From assembly GCF_963678635.1 (NCBI RefSeq), contig NC_087067.1, forward strand, positions 24,933,547-24,997,546: a DNA stretch of 64,000 nucleotides. Reading direction: 5' to 3'. A program made the position numbers and the translations under genes. This DNA is from Symsagittifera roscoffensis. Lineage: Eukaryota > Xenacoelomorpha > Acoela > Convolutidae. Within the stretch, counting starts at the first letter, position 1, and every line of letters begins with the position of its first letter. The notes below the pieces were generated by a model, which had not been told where the DNA came from, ran no database searches, and saw only the letters and a program-made list of their open reading frames with translations. Positions 21,843-33,990 of this stretch are shown here, piece after piece.

Positions 21843-22492
21843 TACCGTTGAAGGATTACAGAGGAAACAGTCTATTTCTCGAAATTGAATCTTGGAAAAA
21901 ATTGTACCCGGAATATCCGATATTTGTGTGGCATTCTCTCGATCCTGTTTTCGCAGAACTCTTCCTCATAAAACAAAATAACAACAGCGTAGAAAGAAGC
22001 AATATCAAAGAAATTACTGTTTTTATGGTGAATGCCGATTACCATAAGTGGAAGTTCTACCTGTCAGCTGTAATAATTGCACTTTATACTTCAATAGCTA
22101 TCATCATTGCTTTTTTCATACAAAAATGGGAGAAAAGATTTCAATTTACAGTTTGCAGCCGAGTAAAAGTAGCTTACTCAAAAGCAAATAAAAAACGCGC
22201 AAAAGAAAAATATTGCACTCTGAAAATACCGATTTTTAAATTTGGATATGGCTTTACAGTTCTATTGGTCGCTATTACTTATGGGTTGGCCTTTATCACA
22301 GCAGTGGTGGAGGGAATTGTTCAGGAGACTTACTTGAATATACTTTTCGTCTTGTCATGTGGAACTGCTTTTGGCGCGATCAGCCTACGTATTGCAAACG
22401 CTGTTGGAAAAATCAAAACAGCGTGGAAAAAATCTGTTCAGATTTTAGGGATCAGTTTAACCTGGAGCTTCACTGATCACTTTGAGGAGTAG
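21843..22492 (+). CDS. Multi-pass membrane protein exon, paralog of 43560-44291
   Basis: An open frame follows a possible acceptor (CCGTAAG| before 21843) and ends at TAG 22490-22492. A short soluble part (W..LYPEYPIFVWHS..PVF) precedes three hydrophobic segments: SAVIIALYTSIAIIIAFFI, FTVLLVAITYGLAFITAVVE and LNILFVLSCGTAFGAISLRI. The minus-strand exon at 43560-44291 has the same arrangement and shares motifs: KLYPE/KLFPD, IPIFKFGY/IPVFKVGY, SLRIANAVGKIKTAWKKS/NLRIVNAMKILKKSWKQS. This copy lacks the two last membrane segments of its paralog and may be truncated. Family and function are unknown to me. The upstream exon is not certain. Confidence 0.6.
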
Positions 22493-22716
22493 GGTAGATG
22501 AAAAAATGGTAGGGTTCCATTTTTATAAAAAAAAATGAAAGTTTTGTTGACTCTTTTTTGAACCATTTGAGCTCCCCTGATCATGCACAGAAGCGGTTCT
22601 GGAATTTTTTCTAGGGATTGCTTGGGGTCATCAAAGGTCCTTGAACGATTTTGATGCTCCTTGCTCGCCCAAAGTTCATGTCGACTTCATTTAATCAAAA
22701 ATCTCTATGCCTAATT
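22493..22716. other. Short intergenic stretch
   Basis: AT-rich sequence after the membrane-protein stop, without a clear poly(A) signal. Confidence 0.35.
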
Positions 22717-22909
22717 CAGCGGCGGACTTGAGAGGAACGCCTTCTCTTCTCAGGGATTCAACACCACGAAAAAATTTGTCAAAAATTGGTAATTATTGTT
22801 TTTGGATTGGTCAGAAAATCAATGTGGTCGACCTAAAAATCTCAACAAAAGTTCAATTATTTTTTAAAAATCCGCCGCCTCACGTAAAACAATCCTAGAT
22901 CCACCCCTG
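22717..22909. mobile_element. hAT-like non-autonomous element, 193 bp
   Basis: The right end, reverse complemented, reads CAGGGGTGGATCTAGGA; the left end CAGCGGCGGACTTGAGA. Flanks gcctaatt and gcctcatt form an 8-bp target duplication with one difference, the length typical of hAT transposition. There is no coding capacity. Confidence 0.7.
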
Positions 22910-22949
22910 GCCTCATTCATATTTAGTTAAATTTCAGTGAACACAATGA

Positions 22950-23072
22950 AGGCTTTTATTTAGCTCGAGTGGACTTTTTATTCAGTAAATTTCGACTTTT
23001 TTACTCAGAAATTTTAACGGAGATGTTTTGTTCCATCTGAAGTATATTGTTACCATTGCTAAGAATGGTAAC
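22950..23072 (+). repeat. Family A copy, cut by the gap
   Basis: The 5' hallmark (agctcgagtggactttttattcag) and the ttaacggagatgttttgttccatctgaa block precede the assembly gap. Repeats probably caused the gap. Confidence 0.5.
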
Positions 23073-23272
23073 NNNNNNNNNNNNNNNNNNNNNNNNNNNN
23101 NNNNNNNNNNNNNNNNNNNNNNNNNNNNNNNNNNNNNNNNNNNNNNNNNNNNNNNNNNNNNNNNNNNNNNNNNNNNNNNNNNNNNNNNNNNNNNNNNNNN
23201 NNNNNNNNNNNNNNNNNNNNNNNNNNNNNNNNNNNNNNNNNNNNNNNNNNNNNNNNNNNNNNNNNNNNNNNN
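23073..23272. other. Assembly gap (200 N)
   Basis: Exactly 200 unknown bases, the usual placeholder length; the true size is unknown. Open frames across it are artefacts. Confidence 1.
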
Positions 23273-23838
23273 ACTCCAAGCATAAATATTCAGGAGTTCT
23301 TCAAAAATCAGAACAAAAACGGATTATTTTGATTAATAATTTCAATTGATTAGAAGCCATTTGAAATCATGTATATTAGATTGCTTTTCTTGTTTGGCCA
23401 AAAAATAATAGTAAAATACTAAATAGTTGCATAATAATAGTTGCTGTGCGATTGAATATAACCAATTTTTGTTCGATGGTTTTCTTGGCCCCAAATCCAG
23501 CTCACAACAGCAAAATTTTGGAGTAATTTCAGTTATTGCCTCCCTAATTGATAGAAAGCAAAAACAAAAAATGCTGGCTATTGAAAAGATACAGGCAGAA
23601 ACGACGCCGTGTAGTCTAATTTAGCTTCAAACAAGTCTGTTTCGTTGTTTTTTGCCGTTTTTTATCTGAGTTGCATATATATGACAAATATGACTCCAAA
23701 CGCTTTTTGAGTAACCGTTTTGTTCCCATATTATTATTTTTGATTTAATTCATGGTTCTGAATACCAGCTTTTTGTTTTGCAGTAATTTTAGACCAACAT
23801 TGTAAATATTAATGTTAATTGTTTAGTTTTTCGATTTC
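23273..23838. other. Non-coding, nothing recognised
   Basis: AT-rich sequence. A 65-codon frame at 23427 has no supporting feature. Confidence 0.4.
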
Positions 23839-24312
23839 TGCTCGGGGTGGGTTTTTTTTCTTCAGATAAATTTTGACTTTTTAACTAGCCTTTTCTGACA
23901 AATTTTTTAAAAATCATTCAAAAGGTATTGTTGTCCTGAGCTTAAATTGGAAAAGATATTTTACCTGTGATCAACTTTCACAAAGTTATGGGGGTTTAAA
24001 GATCGCAATTTTGGCCAATTTGGGACAATTAACGCGCGATATGTTTCGCGCTTCTAACGCGTAAGCGAGATTTAATCGGTCTTAGAATTAGTTGCAAATT
24101 GGTTGAAGAAGCTTATTTGCCATAGCTGATTTCTTACAAAGAGCAAAATTTATTCTTTTGTACTTTATATGGCGTCTGGGGGGATGATTTTAGAATTTTT
24201 TTTTTCGTTTTGACTTATTACCTTTAATTTTTTAATGTTACTACTGCTCTATAAATCTCAAAAGGCAGTCGGAACATTGAGGGCTTCGCCCTGATACGAG
24301 CAGTCTTCTTTT
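23839..24312 (+). repeat. Dispersed repeat family A, full-length copy
   Basis: Aligns end to end with 41456-41942, with shared blocks ggtattgttgtcctgagctt, aagatattttacctgtgat, atgggggtttaaagat, tttgggacaattaacgc and a common 3' end. The 3' end carries a hairpin (gagggcttcgccctga) inside cagtcggaacat...gatacgagcagtc, and the centre has a second stem (gcgcgatatgtttcgcgc). Conserved hairpins in a non-coding element suggest structured RNA or a Helitron-like or SINE-like end. Confidence 0.75.
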
Positions 24313-26309
24313 CTTTGATTCATTATTCAGGGGGGATTAACAGACGAGACCCAAATATTGAAACACTCTCTCCCAATTTGGAGTGTTAAGGAGTGATTCA
24401 TGGTTTCTCATTTTCATCATCGCAGCACAATATCAACGCTCTAAAAAAAATGAAAATAATTACAATTAGTAGTTAAAACAACACTTTTTGCAACCTCAGA
24501 ACTGAAATTATCCGACAAACAATTTTGGTTGATAACAAATCGTTATTGCCACTAATTTTCCTCGATCAGATAAAAAGATTGAGAAAATTATCATATGACA
24601 CATTTAAACAAATTTTTTGATTATTTCATCTCAGAAAAGTTGTTTTAATGGATGCAACCTTAATTAAACTTTCTGCCAAAATTTAGAAAAATTTTTTTTT
24701 AACGACACCAGTTATGTTCGCTTTTCGTAGAAAGTTTGCATGGGAAAAACATTGAATTTGTGCTTTGATTTTTTGGCTTGAATTACCGAGAATAGTCTAA
24801 AAAATTCCAGAAAAATTCTCAAAAAAATGTTATTTACCTCTTTTAATATTTTAAAATAAGGTCAGTGTTGTTAAATTTTAAAAATGGCGATTTCTATTTT
24901 GTCGGTAGTTAAATAAATAAATGAAAAAAGTGTAAATGAAAAACATAACTTTAAAAACCATCTATAAGCAGTTCTATCTCTCAAAATTTTATTTGAGAAC
25001 AAAAATTTTTCACTGTCCAAGTTTCTATGTGACACTTCTTGCGATAACCTCCAAAAGCAAAACAACGGGCCCAAAAATTTTTGGTTTTCTTCAATATTTT
25101 ATGTCTTGAGACCCAATCAAGCTGATTTTTGTTTTCTATCTTTCGGATTTGACGCTTCTGTTAAGGCGTAATCATCCTCTTGAGCCAAGCAAAGAGGTAT
25201 GAGGTTTTTTTGAGATGCATGAGGATTCCTATGGTTCTTTCGTCCAGCAACTTTCGTGCTTTTGAATAACATGATTATAGAGACTATCTTAGCCTAAAAA
25301 CCAGGCTTTTCGCCTTCATATTAACCTTTTTGGATAAAATTAAAACTTCAAGAACAATTTAATTTGGTAGCAAAATGATACCCCGGGCAGAATACACTAG
25401 GAAAATTGTATGACTAGAGTTTTTTTTCAAATTTAGGGTTTTTTTTACATCGACAAAAATTTATGATTGAAATCTGAGGATGTTCAAAACTGATTCTTTA
25501 AATGTAAAAAAATTAAATTTGATATTGGAGACTAAGAAAGTTCTGATGGCACACTTTTCAAAGAAACTTTCCAAATTGGGGATTTTTTTCGTTTTTCAGT
25601 CTAGACAAAAACCAAAAAGTTCGAAAAAAATGTTATAAGCGAAACGGGAATTTTTGGTCTAAAAAGTATATTGTTCAGACACAGTCTTTTTGCACAAAAA
25701 CAATTAGAATGTGTGTTTTGCGTGAAGCCAGAATTCTTTTCTCACTTAATTTATAAACATCAGGCAGCATTATGCAAAGTCTCAGAATTTTGAAAAACAA
25801 GCTTTTTAGTCGTACTTAAAAAATTACATATTTTCGATCCAGTTATGCAGTTTATCTGTAGGAATCTGCCGTTCAACTTGTTGGTTTTCTCACTTGAGAA
25901 TATCTTTGGTGATTGTGCCTAGAACTAAATACAAAAACTTCAAGCGACATTTCAAAAAACATATTCGATTTTCACGCAAAACGAAAATGATTCTCTGCTT
26001 CTCACACAATTTCATACATTGAAAAAAGCTGGTCATACATTTCCACAATTTCCCACTGCAAAAAAAGCAAGTCAAACTATTTTACACTACAAAAAGTGCT
26101 AGTCGCAGAGTAATCAGACAATTTCTTGGGCGTGTTAAATGCTAGTGTTGAGCGTTAAATGTTAAATGCTATGAGTAGTGCTTTTTTTCAATCCGATTCT
26201 AAGTAAAATGATAATAGAACTTAGCCAAAACTGAAATCTCAACAAAACTGCTCTACAATAACCGCTGCAAAGCATTCATCTATTACAAAATTTTTCACTG
26301 TATTCCAAA
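24313..26309. other. Non-coding AT-rich stretch
   Basis: No gene is recognised; short frames on both strands lack domain or splice support. A ttgtatgactag motif of the 33.5-34 kb palindromic family is near 25408. Confidence 0.45.
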
Positions 26310-26311
26310 TA

Positions 26312-26551
26312 CAGTGCTGATATAAATTAACCGGACAAAACGCGTTAAACTTTAAATTTAAAACGCGTTTTTCTCAAATTGGGTTGAGTTTAGGTGAAAA
26401 CTTATGAAGACAAAACTTGCTTAAAGTTTTAGCAGAAATAATATCTGTAATTTGTTTTGTCAAATTCGGGCCCAAAATTTTACCTCAAAAATTGGTCATT
26501 TTGGCTTTTCTTAGTTAACGCGTTTTGTCCGGTTAATTTAAATCAGCACTG
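26312..26551. mobile_element. Tc1/mariner-like MITE, 240 bp
   Basis: Terminal inverted repeats of about 40 bp begin CAGTGCTGAT, include AACCGGACAAAACGCGTTAA, and are flanked by TA on both sides (26310-26311 and 26552-26553), the target-site hallmark of Tc1/mariner elements. The 160-bp interior has no ORF and contains a further copy of the aaaacgcgtt end motif. Confidence 0.85.
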
Positions 26552-26553
26552 TA

Positions 26554-27989
26554 TTAGTAATCCTGCGGTAAAAAAAGTGACGCTTTTTAATGGTATGCAT
26601 AAAAGAAATCATAATTTGAAAATCATTAAGATTTAGAACACAAAATTCAATCAAAAATTGGAGAATGTGACTTGCGTTTCACCCCCAAAAAAAGAGTAAT
26701 GACTGTTTTAAAGTGAATTTGTAAGATGATACAATTCTGATCACAAAAAGCATGGAATAACACTTTTTGAGAAGTCTGTCTGAGGTAGCAGTGATGTATA
26801 ATGATTTAAAAGATGGAAAATAGTTCAAGTAGCTATCGGTGCAAAATGTATCGTGTTTTTAGGCAAGTATTATAGGAAAAGGAAATAGGAGAGGATTCAG
26901 GATAGTTTTTCTTCGTTTGTTTTTCAGCATGAAAAACGGTGGTGAACTTTGTGCTAGTGGCATATCTCATCTTTAAATAGCTGCCCTTGATCATTCTGTT
27001 AGGTTGTCAATGCTTCTAATTTTTAAATTTCAACAAAAATCAGGATTGCTTTGGTACAAATAAGTGTTTCAATCAAATTTGCTTGACTTAAGTTAACTGA
27101 ATTTTTTTGATAAAACATAAAAAAGTTCTGATGTTTTTTTCAAAAAGTCCTAAAAAGAGCTCCTTTTAAATAAGGTTCAAAAACGGATATTCCAGAATGA
27201 CTGGGTCATCAGTTTTGAGAAATTGACCAGCGTTTTAACATAAATTTATGGTTATCAAATATTTTCAAAAAAAAAGGTGAACGAGCTTTTTTCAATGCTC
27301 TACGAGAAAGCTCAACAAATAATTTCAAAGCAAAAATGTTCAAATAAATTCATTAGTTTCTGGGTCGAAAACAGCTCAAAAAAACAATATACTCAAATAG
27401 AAGCTGTGTTTTAAAATTACAAATAAGAAGCGGCCATTCAAATCAAAGTATAGACTACACAAAATTGAGTGTATTTGAAGGAATATACATAAGGAGCCAA
27501 AAATATTTAAAAATACAACAACAATTTTCAGTTCGAGAGCCACCAATTACATAAATGGTTTCAAAATTGCTCCGATGAAAACCAAATAAATAGAAGCAAA
27601 CTGTCTACAACGTCTACTCAATTGTTTTTGGGTAAGATCATCAAATTAATGATGAGTCAGCTCAACGTTATGGTTTATAGCCGTATATTGATATAGACCT
27701 GAAACTTTTGTAATTGAAAATCTTCACTAACTAATTTCTCTGATAAAAAGCTTCCAAGGAAAGAAGGAATTATTAAAGCTGAAATCAGAAAAAATCTTCA
27801 GCGGACTTCTGCAAACTTTATAGAACTTTCCTAATCAAAACTCAGTGGCAGTGCAAAGAAAACAGTGAAAATAATGGAAAAAAAACAAATAATTCTTAAC
27901 ATAACCAACATCGCTTAGTGATTAGAGACATCAAAAATATACTTAAGAGACAGTTGATTTCTTAATCCGACTTTTGAAGAAAATGCGAA
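26554..27989. other. Non-coding AT-rich stretch
   Basis: No coding, RNA or repeat feature is identified beyond simple A/T runs. Confidence 0.4.
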
Positions 27990-28415
27990 ACCTTTAAGCC
28001 TGGGGTGTTTTTTTTTCATTCAGTCAATTTTTGGTTCATTAATTAAGCATTTTTGACAAAACTTTCTGTTACATCTGGAGAAATTTTTTTCTTAACCCCA
28101 AACTTACAAAGGTTTTTTTTTGCCTGTGATCATTTTTTCGTAAAACTACGGGGGTTTGAAAAATACTTATGTGGCTGATTTGTTATATTGCGTTCTTAAG
28201 TAAGTGGTGGATTCAAGCGATACAAACTGAAAAGTGTTCATAGCCATTCAGTATTTTATTAGCTAAATACATCCTTTGTAGTTTACATGGAAGTTTAGGG
28301 AATAAATTCAAAAAAATGAAGAAAAAAAATTTCTTTGGTAATTTTGTCAATATACGCACCAAAAAACATTAAACTGATTTTGAAGTGCAGTCGGAATATC
28401 ATGGTTTTGTCATTC
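27990..28415 (+). repeat. Diverged family A copy
   Basis: Recognisable blocks in order: ggggtgtttttttttcattcagtc, gcctgtgatcattttttcgtaaa, acgggggtttga, and a worn 3' hallmark gtgcagtcggaatatcatgg. The middle part is replaced or highly diverged. Confidence 0.5.
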
Positions 28416-28869
28416 AAAAACACATTCATTTCTTTTTTAACATTTAAAAAATACAATAAAATGGAAAAAGCAAGGATTCGAAACAAATTTTTTTAAAAAC
28501 GCTGTGACAAACATATATTCACGAAACCATGTAATTAAAAAAATAAGAATTTTGTTATATTGGAAACAGTCATAATTACTCAAATAAACATCGATCATGT
28601 TTACCTCATATAAAAAATCTAAAGCTCTGTTGACTTAACAGACTGATAAAAGCAATGACTGGCAGTTGAAAAGGTTAAACCGAATATATGTATTTTACCA
28701 ATGTAATTCGTGTCAAAGCATTTTTTCAAATACTTTTTTTTCCTAAAATTAACTACTGATTGTTGACATATAAACATCATTAATATTTCAAACTTTTTTA
28801 AATAAAAAATCATTAAGCCATATAGAGTTATAGAGTACAAAGTGATAAATTTTGCTCCTAGTAATATAG

Positions 28870-29145
28870 CAATTGTGGCAAACAGCCTGATTCAACCAAT
28901 TTGGAACAATTTCTGAGACGGATTTTATACTCGCTGACACGTTTATAGTGCCAAAAATATCGCGCGTTTATTGTCCCAATTTGACCGTTTTGACAGTCTT
29001 TAACCCTTTTTAACTTTTAGAAAAATATTCACAACTGAATTTTTTTTGCGCTTTCAGATCATATAAAATAATCCGTCGAGAATGGTTAGTTAAAAGTCCG
29101 AATTTGTCTGGAGTAAAAAAAGACACCTCGAGCGCAAATATTCAG
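28870..29145 (-). repeat. Family A fragment in reverse orientation
   Basis: The reverse complement shows GAATATTTGCGCTCGAGGTG, the 5' end of the family, and caaattgggacaataaacgcgcgatat and gttgaatcagg blocks from its middle. The 3' hallmark is missing. Confidence 0.5.
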
Positions 29146-29744
29146 TTATTTTCTTTGGAAATGGTTGGAACAACAATTTTGTTTTTAAGAAAGTTTTAGA
29201 AATCAACAAAAAACTCTGTAAATTGCGCAAATTCAATCGTGAAAATTGTTTAAAAAACAGTAAAAATCTGTTCTAAAATTGATTCGCCCGATTGAAAAAC
29301 AGATTGCCCCAGTAATTTTTTTTTTCGTATTAAGAAGAAACGTTTAACAAAATTGTTTAATCAGTTTACTGCAACTCACAAAAAATTAAAGTTTTCGCAG
29401 TCCGTCACATTTTGAGCGGCTCAAATTTAGCAGTACTCTAGTACTCAAAAAAAATAACGTCGCAGCAAGTAAAACAATTGAGGTTCAGTTATCGAATGAT
29501 TTTTTCATTACTTAGCGTTAAAAAATCTTTCATCGTAAAACTGGTATTTGGACCCAAAATCACTTAAACTTCTTTTTATTTACTTTTTTAAATTAAATTT
29601 CTACCGCATTGAATTCACTTCTGGGCATTAAATGAATATGTCAGCAGAGAAAAATTGTTGACCATAACGACAGTGCCAGGGGCAGATTTAAATTTTTTTT
29701 CCGGAAGGGGAGTTTCAAAAAAAAACAATTTCGTCCACCTTTTT
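29146..29744. other. Non-coding; one hAT-like end at about 29670
   Basis: A ccaggggcagatttaaa sequence at 29676 resembles the hAT-type end seen at 22909, but no partner end was found. Confidence 0.35.
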
Positions 29745-30010
29745 GTTAAGGTCGACCAACTTGAATTTCTGAGTTATCTCAAAAATCAAATAACTATAAA
29801 GTCCATAATTGGACCCTAAATCTTCTGCGCTACAGGCAAATTTTTTAAATTACTCCAAAAAAATTGTTTGCGGCTTTTTCGAAAAAATTGGTTTTTTTTG
29901 GCAGGCGCTTAGCCAGAAGTCGGTCAGCCAAAAATGGAAATTTCAAATAGAATTAAAAGGGATCCTCGGGTGGGCAGGTAATCGAATCCTTAAGAAAAGG
30001 TGTTCTAAGC
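29745..30010 (-). mobile_element. tRNA-derived SINE-like repeat, copy 2
   Basis: Counterpart of 19730-20070, more diverged. The shared tgggcagg.atcgaatcc-type segment is the remnant of box B on the minus strand. The 125-codon frame across it is fortuitous. Confidence 0.4.
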
Positions 30011-32427
30011 TTTTCTCCTCCCTTTCTCCGAAAACTTCGGTCCATGTCACTTTATCAAAAAATGCGAACCTTTTGGTGATCAATATACCAAGCTGCCGAA
30101 CGCAAAAAACTGCCATCTCCAATTATTCTAACAATAATAAAAGAATGCATTCAAACCAATTATATACACAAAAAAAAGATCGTTAAAATATGATTGATAT
30201 AGATTTGTGAGGGCATCCTAAATATTTCAAACAAAATCTGCCAAGGGATGCCTCGGAAAACAGAACAGTTTGAAGTTAGCCTCAAATCTTATAAATTAGA
30301 CATCAGTTTTTTTCCTACTTTTCAAGTTTGTTACTCAAAAAAATGACACATGCACCGAGAAAACAACACTAAATTAGCCTAATAATCCTAGTTTTTGAAA
30401 AAATTTATCAGAAAAAGTTCGAACAACCCAGAGCATAATTGTCAAACAGTTTATGATGAAAATAATTCAAACTGCCTTTTGAAAGATTATTGACAAAATC
30501 CGGATAGTTTTTGAAAATTAAACTAAACTGTTTAATGCTAGATCTAATCCGCAAACTTAAAGATTTATCAATTGTCAATGCGTTTTGCCTCGAGTTTACC
30601 TTTTGTGAACAAGTCCGACTACTTGCGAGCTTATCCAGATTTTTTTTTTTTTCAGAAAAGGTCTTATTGCATTTCCTACTTTATTTCCACGTAATATTTT
30701 GCTTGAAAGCTTTGTTAGTGCTGGTAATTGAAAACATCGGGAAAAATGGAGTGCATTACGGAGGATTTTTGTTAGTGCTGGTATGGAGGATTTTTGTTAG
30801 TGCTGGTACAATAGCAAATCTCAGTTTTTTCGGAGCAAACATATTGAAATTACAAATGTCTGTGAAAAATTTGATTGGAAAACAGTTTTTATTGTTTGAT
30901 ACTTCACTTTCCTTAGTTTTTTCCATGAGGAAGGAAAAAGATTTTTGATTTAGAGTTAATTTCTTTTTGTTGCAGTTTTTGTTACTTCGAGACCCAACTG
31001 TTGCACAGTAATGATTAAATTTGTCATACAAACATTTAGAAGTCTTGGGCAAATTGGATTTTTTATCTTAGCAAGAAATTTTTGGAAGAACATTGAAGTC
31101 TTGCCGGCATTCGTTTTTTGATAGTTTTTTCTCTGATTTTGTGTATAAAAAAATTCATCCAGTTTTTTTGCTTACAAAAATTATCTTAAGATTCGTGGTT
31201 TTTGAGACGCAATTAATCACGGTACAGTTTGTTTCTTTTGTTTACAAAATTTTTCAACTAACCCAAAAACGTTTTTTAAATTATTATATTTCGAGTTGCA
31301 GTTTAATGCTACTAGGTTCTGCTTCTTGATCACTAACCAAAATTAAAAATACATACAAACACAAATAAATCAATTCGACTCAGTTTTTTATAATTCAATT
31401 GAGGAAAAATGTAAAGCTCATATCTGCTTTTAAAAAGTTTTTACAGTTTATACCGGTTCATTTTTTTGACTTATGGAGACGTTTTTGATTTGTCCATGTT
31501 ACCTTCATTCCAAATATCGTCAATTGTACGCTTCGCTTCCGCATTTCAAGTTTAGCCCATATCTTCTACCTTGTTTTTATTTACGAAGCCAATACCGTTC
31601 CGGTCATTTCCTGTATAAACTATTGCTGAGACTACGCAGTTTCTTGTGGTTGTAAGAACATATCCAATCGAAGATTAGGAAAGAGTAATGAACGCAATTA
31701 AACAATTTAAAAAATAGTGATTTTCTTGAAAAATTCTCGTTTTTCGAATTTCAAAGAAAACTTAGATGCCGTTTAAGTTCTTTGAATTTCAGGACTTTTT
31801 TCGTAAAAAAAAACAAAAAAAATCAGCAAAACCTATATAAGAGTCTTCACTACGTTCATTACTCTAAATAACCTTGCTTTGATGCAGCTTTTTTAAGTGC
31901 AGCCTCGTATTTAGGCTATCGTTCAATCAAAAACATCGTTTGATGATTTTTTCGGATTTTTGAAATTTTTCAAACATCTTCTTGCTCCATAATTAGTATC
32001 CTTTTCTTAAAACTAAACAAACTTCACTATAATACTGGGATTTTAAACTTTTCTTTTAAACTTCCCCCTAAATCTGCTCCCCCGGATCGGATTAGCTGAA
32101 TAAACTAGAAATTTAATGTTCTATTATGATTTTTAGAACTTTCTGGCCACTGAAATCTTTCTGAGCTTTTTTCCAAGAAAATGAACATCAAACAACACTT
32201 ATAACGTTCCACTGAATAAAAATTGTTTTCTAGCATCGGTTCAATAATCCGAACTACTTCAAAACGACAACAGCAGCAAAATACGTAAATTCATCCCTTC
32301 TAAAGTATCAAGTTTAGTTCAATAATTCAAAAACATTGTTTCTCTTTGTAACTTTTTGGATAAAAACTTAAAAAAAAACATGGCATTTGCTTGTTAGCGA
32401 TGCATTTTATTTTTAAGTTTGGCGATA
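30011..32427. other. Non-coding AT-rich stretch
   Basis: No convincing gene. It contains a 25-bp tandem duplication (ggaggatttttgttagtgctggta, about 30760-30810) and an inverted pair gagtaatgaacg/cgttcattactc (31683 and 31852). The right half of that pair recurs at 37911, suggesting a short inverted-repeat element. Confidence 0.4.
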
Positions 32428-33105
32428 CTACTTCTCAGTTTTGGGTCGATTTTTACTCTTCTTTCTGCTCTTTTGCGAAAGTGACTGGTATGTCTTTTTA
32501 TCTGTGTCTTTTTCGAAAGTTGATCGAGCTTCTAAGTTTTCTGTGTATATTTCGGAATATGATGGAGCTGTAGTTTTTCCTCCGTCTTTCTCCGAAAAAG
32601 AGCGACTTGCTACTTTTCCACCATATTTCTCCGAAAGTGAGCGGTCTGTTATTTTTTCTTCGTTTCTCTCCGAAAAAGATCGAACTTCGATTTTGTCTTC
32701 GCCTTTCACTGAAAGTGATTGACTTGGTTTATTTTCTCCTCCTTTCTCTGAAGAAAACTGAGTCGCAATTTTTTCTCCGTCTTTCCCCAAAAGCGATTTA
32801 TCAGTTATTTGGTCTTCGTCTTTTTCTACAAACGGGTTTGACTGGTTGGAAGGCTCTGTGTAATAGTTCGTAGGTAAACTTCCTGTTTTTAAACTATTGT
32901 AAGTCTTGTAAAAGTTTTCACTTTTTTTCACAAACTCGTAATAACCGAGAGCAGACTTTGTAGTGGCTCTAAGAGATCGCGTGTCTTGTATATCATAATA
33001 AGTTGGCAAGGTTGTTTTTCTGGCCGTTATGCTGCGATAACTTGCCCCTGATGTAGAATTAATGGGCCCTTTTATCACGTAAATTTGTTTTCGATAAATA
33101 TGCAA
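32428..33105 (-). CDS. Disordered protein exon with 13-residue repeats
   Basis: A 225-codon open frame without any internal ATG, so it is likely a downstream exon (the first codon is TTG). A TACATCAG acceptor-like site lies within its first third. The second half has about nine degenerate 13-residue repeats of the form SEK.G.K...RS (39-bp period), rich in Ser, Lys and Glu, ending in a basic tail (RKKSKNRPK). The stop is at 32430-32428. Such composition predicts an intrinsically disordered, phosphorylatable region. No family is recognised. Confidence 0.5.
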   Translation of the reverse strand: MHIYRKQIYVIKGPINSTSGASYRSITARKTTLPTYYDIQDTRSLRATTKSALGYYEFVKKSENFYKTYNSLKTGSLPTNYYTEPSNQSNPFVEKDEDQITDKSLLGKDGEKIATQFSSEKGGENKPSQSLSVKGEDKIEVRSFSERNEEKITDRSLSEKYGGKVASRSFSEKDGGKTTAPSYSEIYTENLEARSTFEKDTDKKTYQSLSQKSRKKSKNRPKTEK

Positions 33106-33539
33106 AATTTGAACAAGTTATTAGCACATGCAAAGCTGGTTCCAAAAATTCAATACTTTCTAAGTTTTCTTAAAAAGATCTATCCATTTTTAAAGGAAAC
33201 AAAAGCCCAAGATCAATTTGGATAAAAGCAACAATAAAAGTCAATGAGATAAACGCGATAAGTCGGCATACACGATTTTAAAAACTTTAAATTTAATCCA
33301 CACTCTTAATGATCCCAAATCAGTCAAATTGACTATTTTTTGCTATTTTCAGTCTCCATTGTTTGAATAAACATTTTGAAAAATTCGTCAAAAAATATCA
33401 GTTATGAAATATTTCTGGAGAAAAATCCGGACGAAATGGACATCCTCGCCCTTGAAATATTTTAGGCTGGCACGATTAAATTTGATAGTTCCCAGTTTGC
33501 CCACATAGACGATCTTTAAACCACCATAAGTTTAAAAAG
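33106..33539. other. Non-coding, nothing recognised
   Basis: AT-rich sequence, presumably the intron or upstream region of the repeat-containing exon. Confidence 0.35.
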
Positions 33540-33990
33540 GAGTGGAATTTTCCAGGTTGACCAAAATGCTAGTCATACAATTTCCACATATGGAAAAACG
33601 CTAATCTTAGACTTTCCATAAAGTTCCAAAGGGACAGAAAATTGCATAGAAGGTCTATGAAGAAAGGTCTTTGAAATTTTTTTTGTTGCTGCCACCTTAA
33701 TAGAACTTCATTTTTTTCCAGCAGTTCATGGCTTTTTTTTGGAAAAAAATTTCTAAAAATACCAATCATGCAATTTCCATATATGAAAATTGTATGATTA
33801 GCTTTCTTATACCACTTTTTTTCTATTTTTATGGAGAGACACCAATTTTGATACAAAAAAAAAACAGAAAATAACTTTAGAATTCGTTTAAACTCATATT
33901 GCAAACATGTATGAAATTTGTAAGACTAGCATTTTTTCCATAGACTAAGTGTATGGAATTGCATGATTAGCAATTTCGGCCTATGGAGGT
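33540..33990. repeat. Cluster of palindromic ttgtatgactagcat units
   Basis: Alternating forward and reverse copies of a unit built from catatatgg, aaattgtatgactagcat and tttttcc occur at about 33563, 33765, 33790, 33905 and 33950. The same motif appears singly near 11400, 11600 and 25408. This looks like a family of small palindromic elements that inserted into or multiplied within itself. Confidence 0.5.

Noticed and set aside
23001-23349. Open frames across the N run, and likewise at 52644-53171
   Set aside because: The frames exist only because N codons are not stops.
29809-30186. 125-codon plus-strand ORF
   Set aside because: It lies across a SINE-like repeat whose other copy has no such frame.
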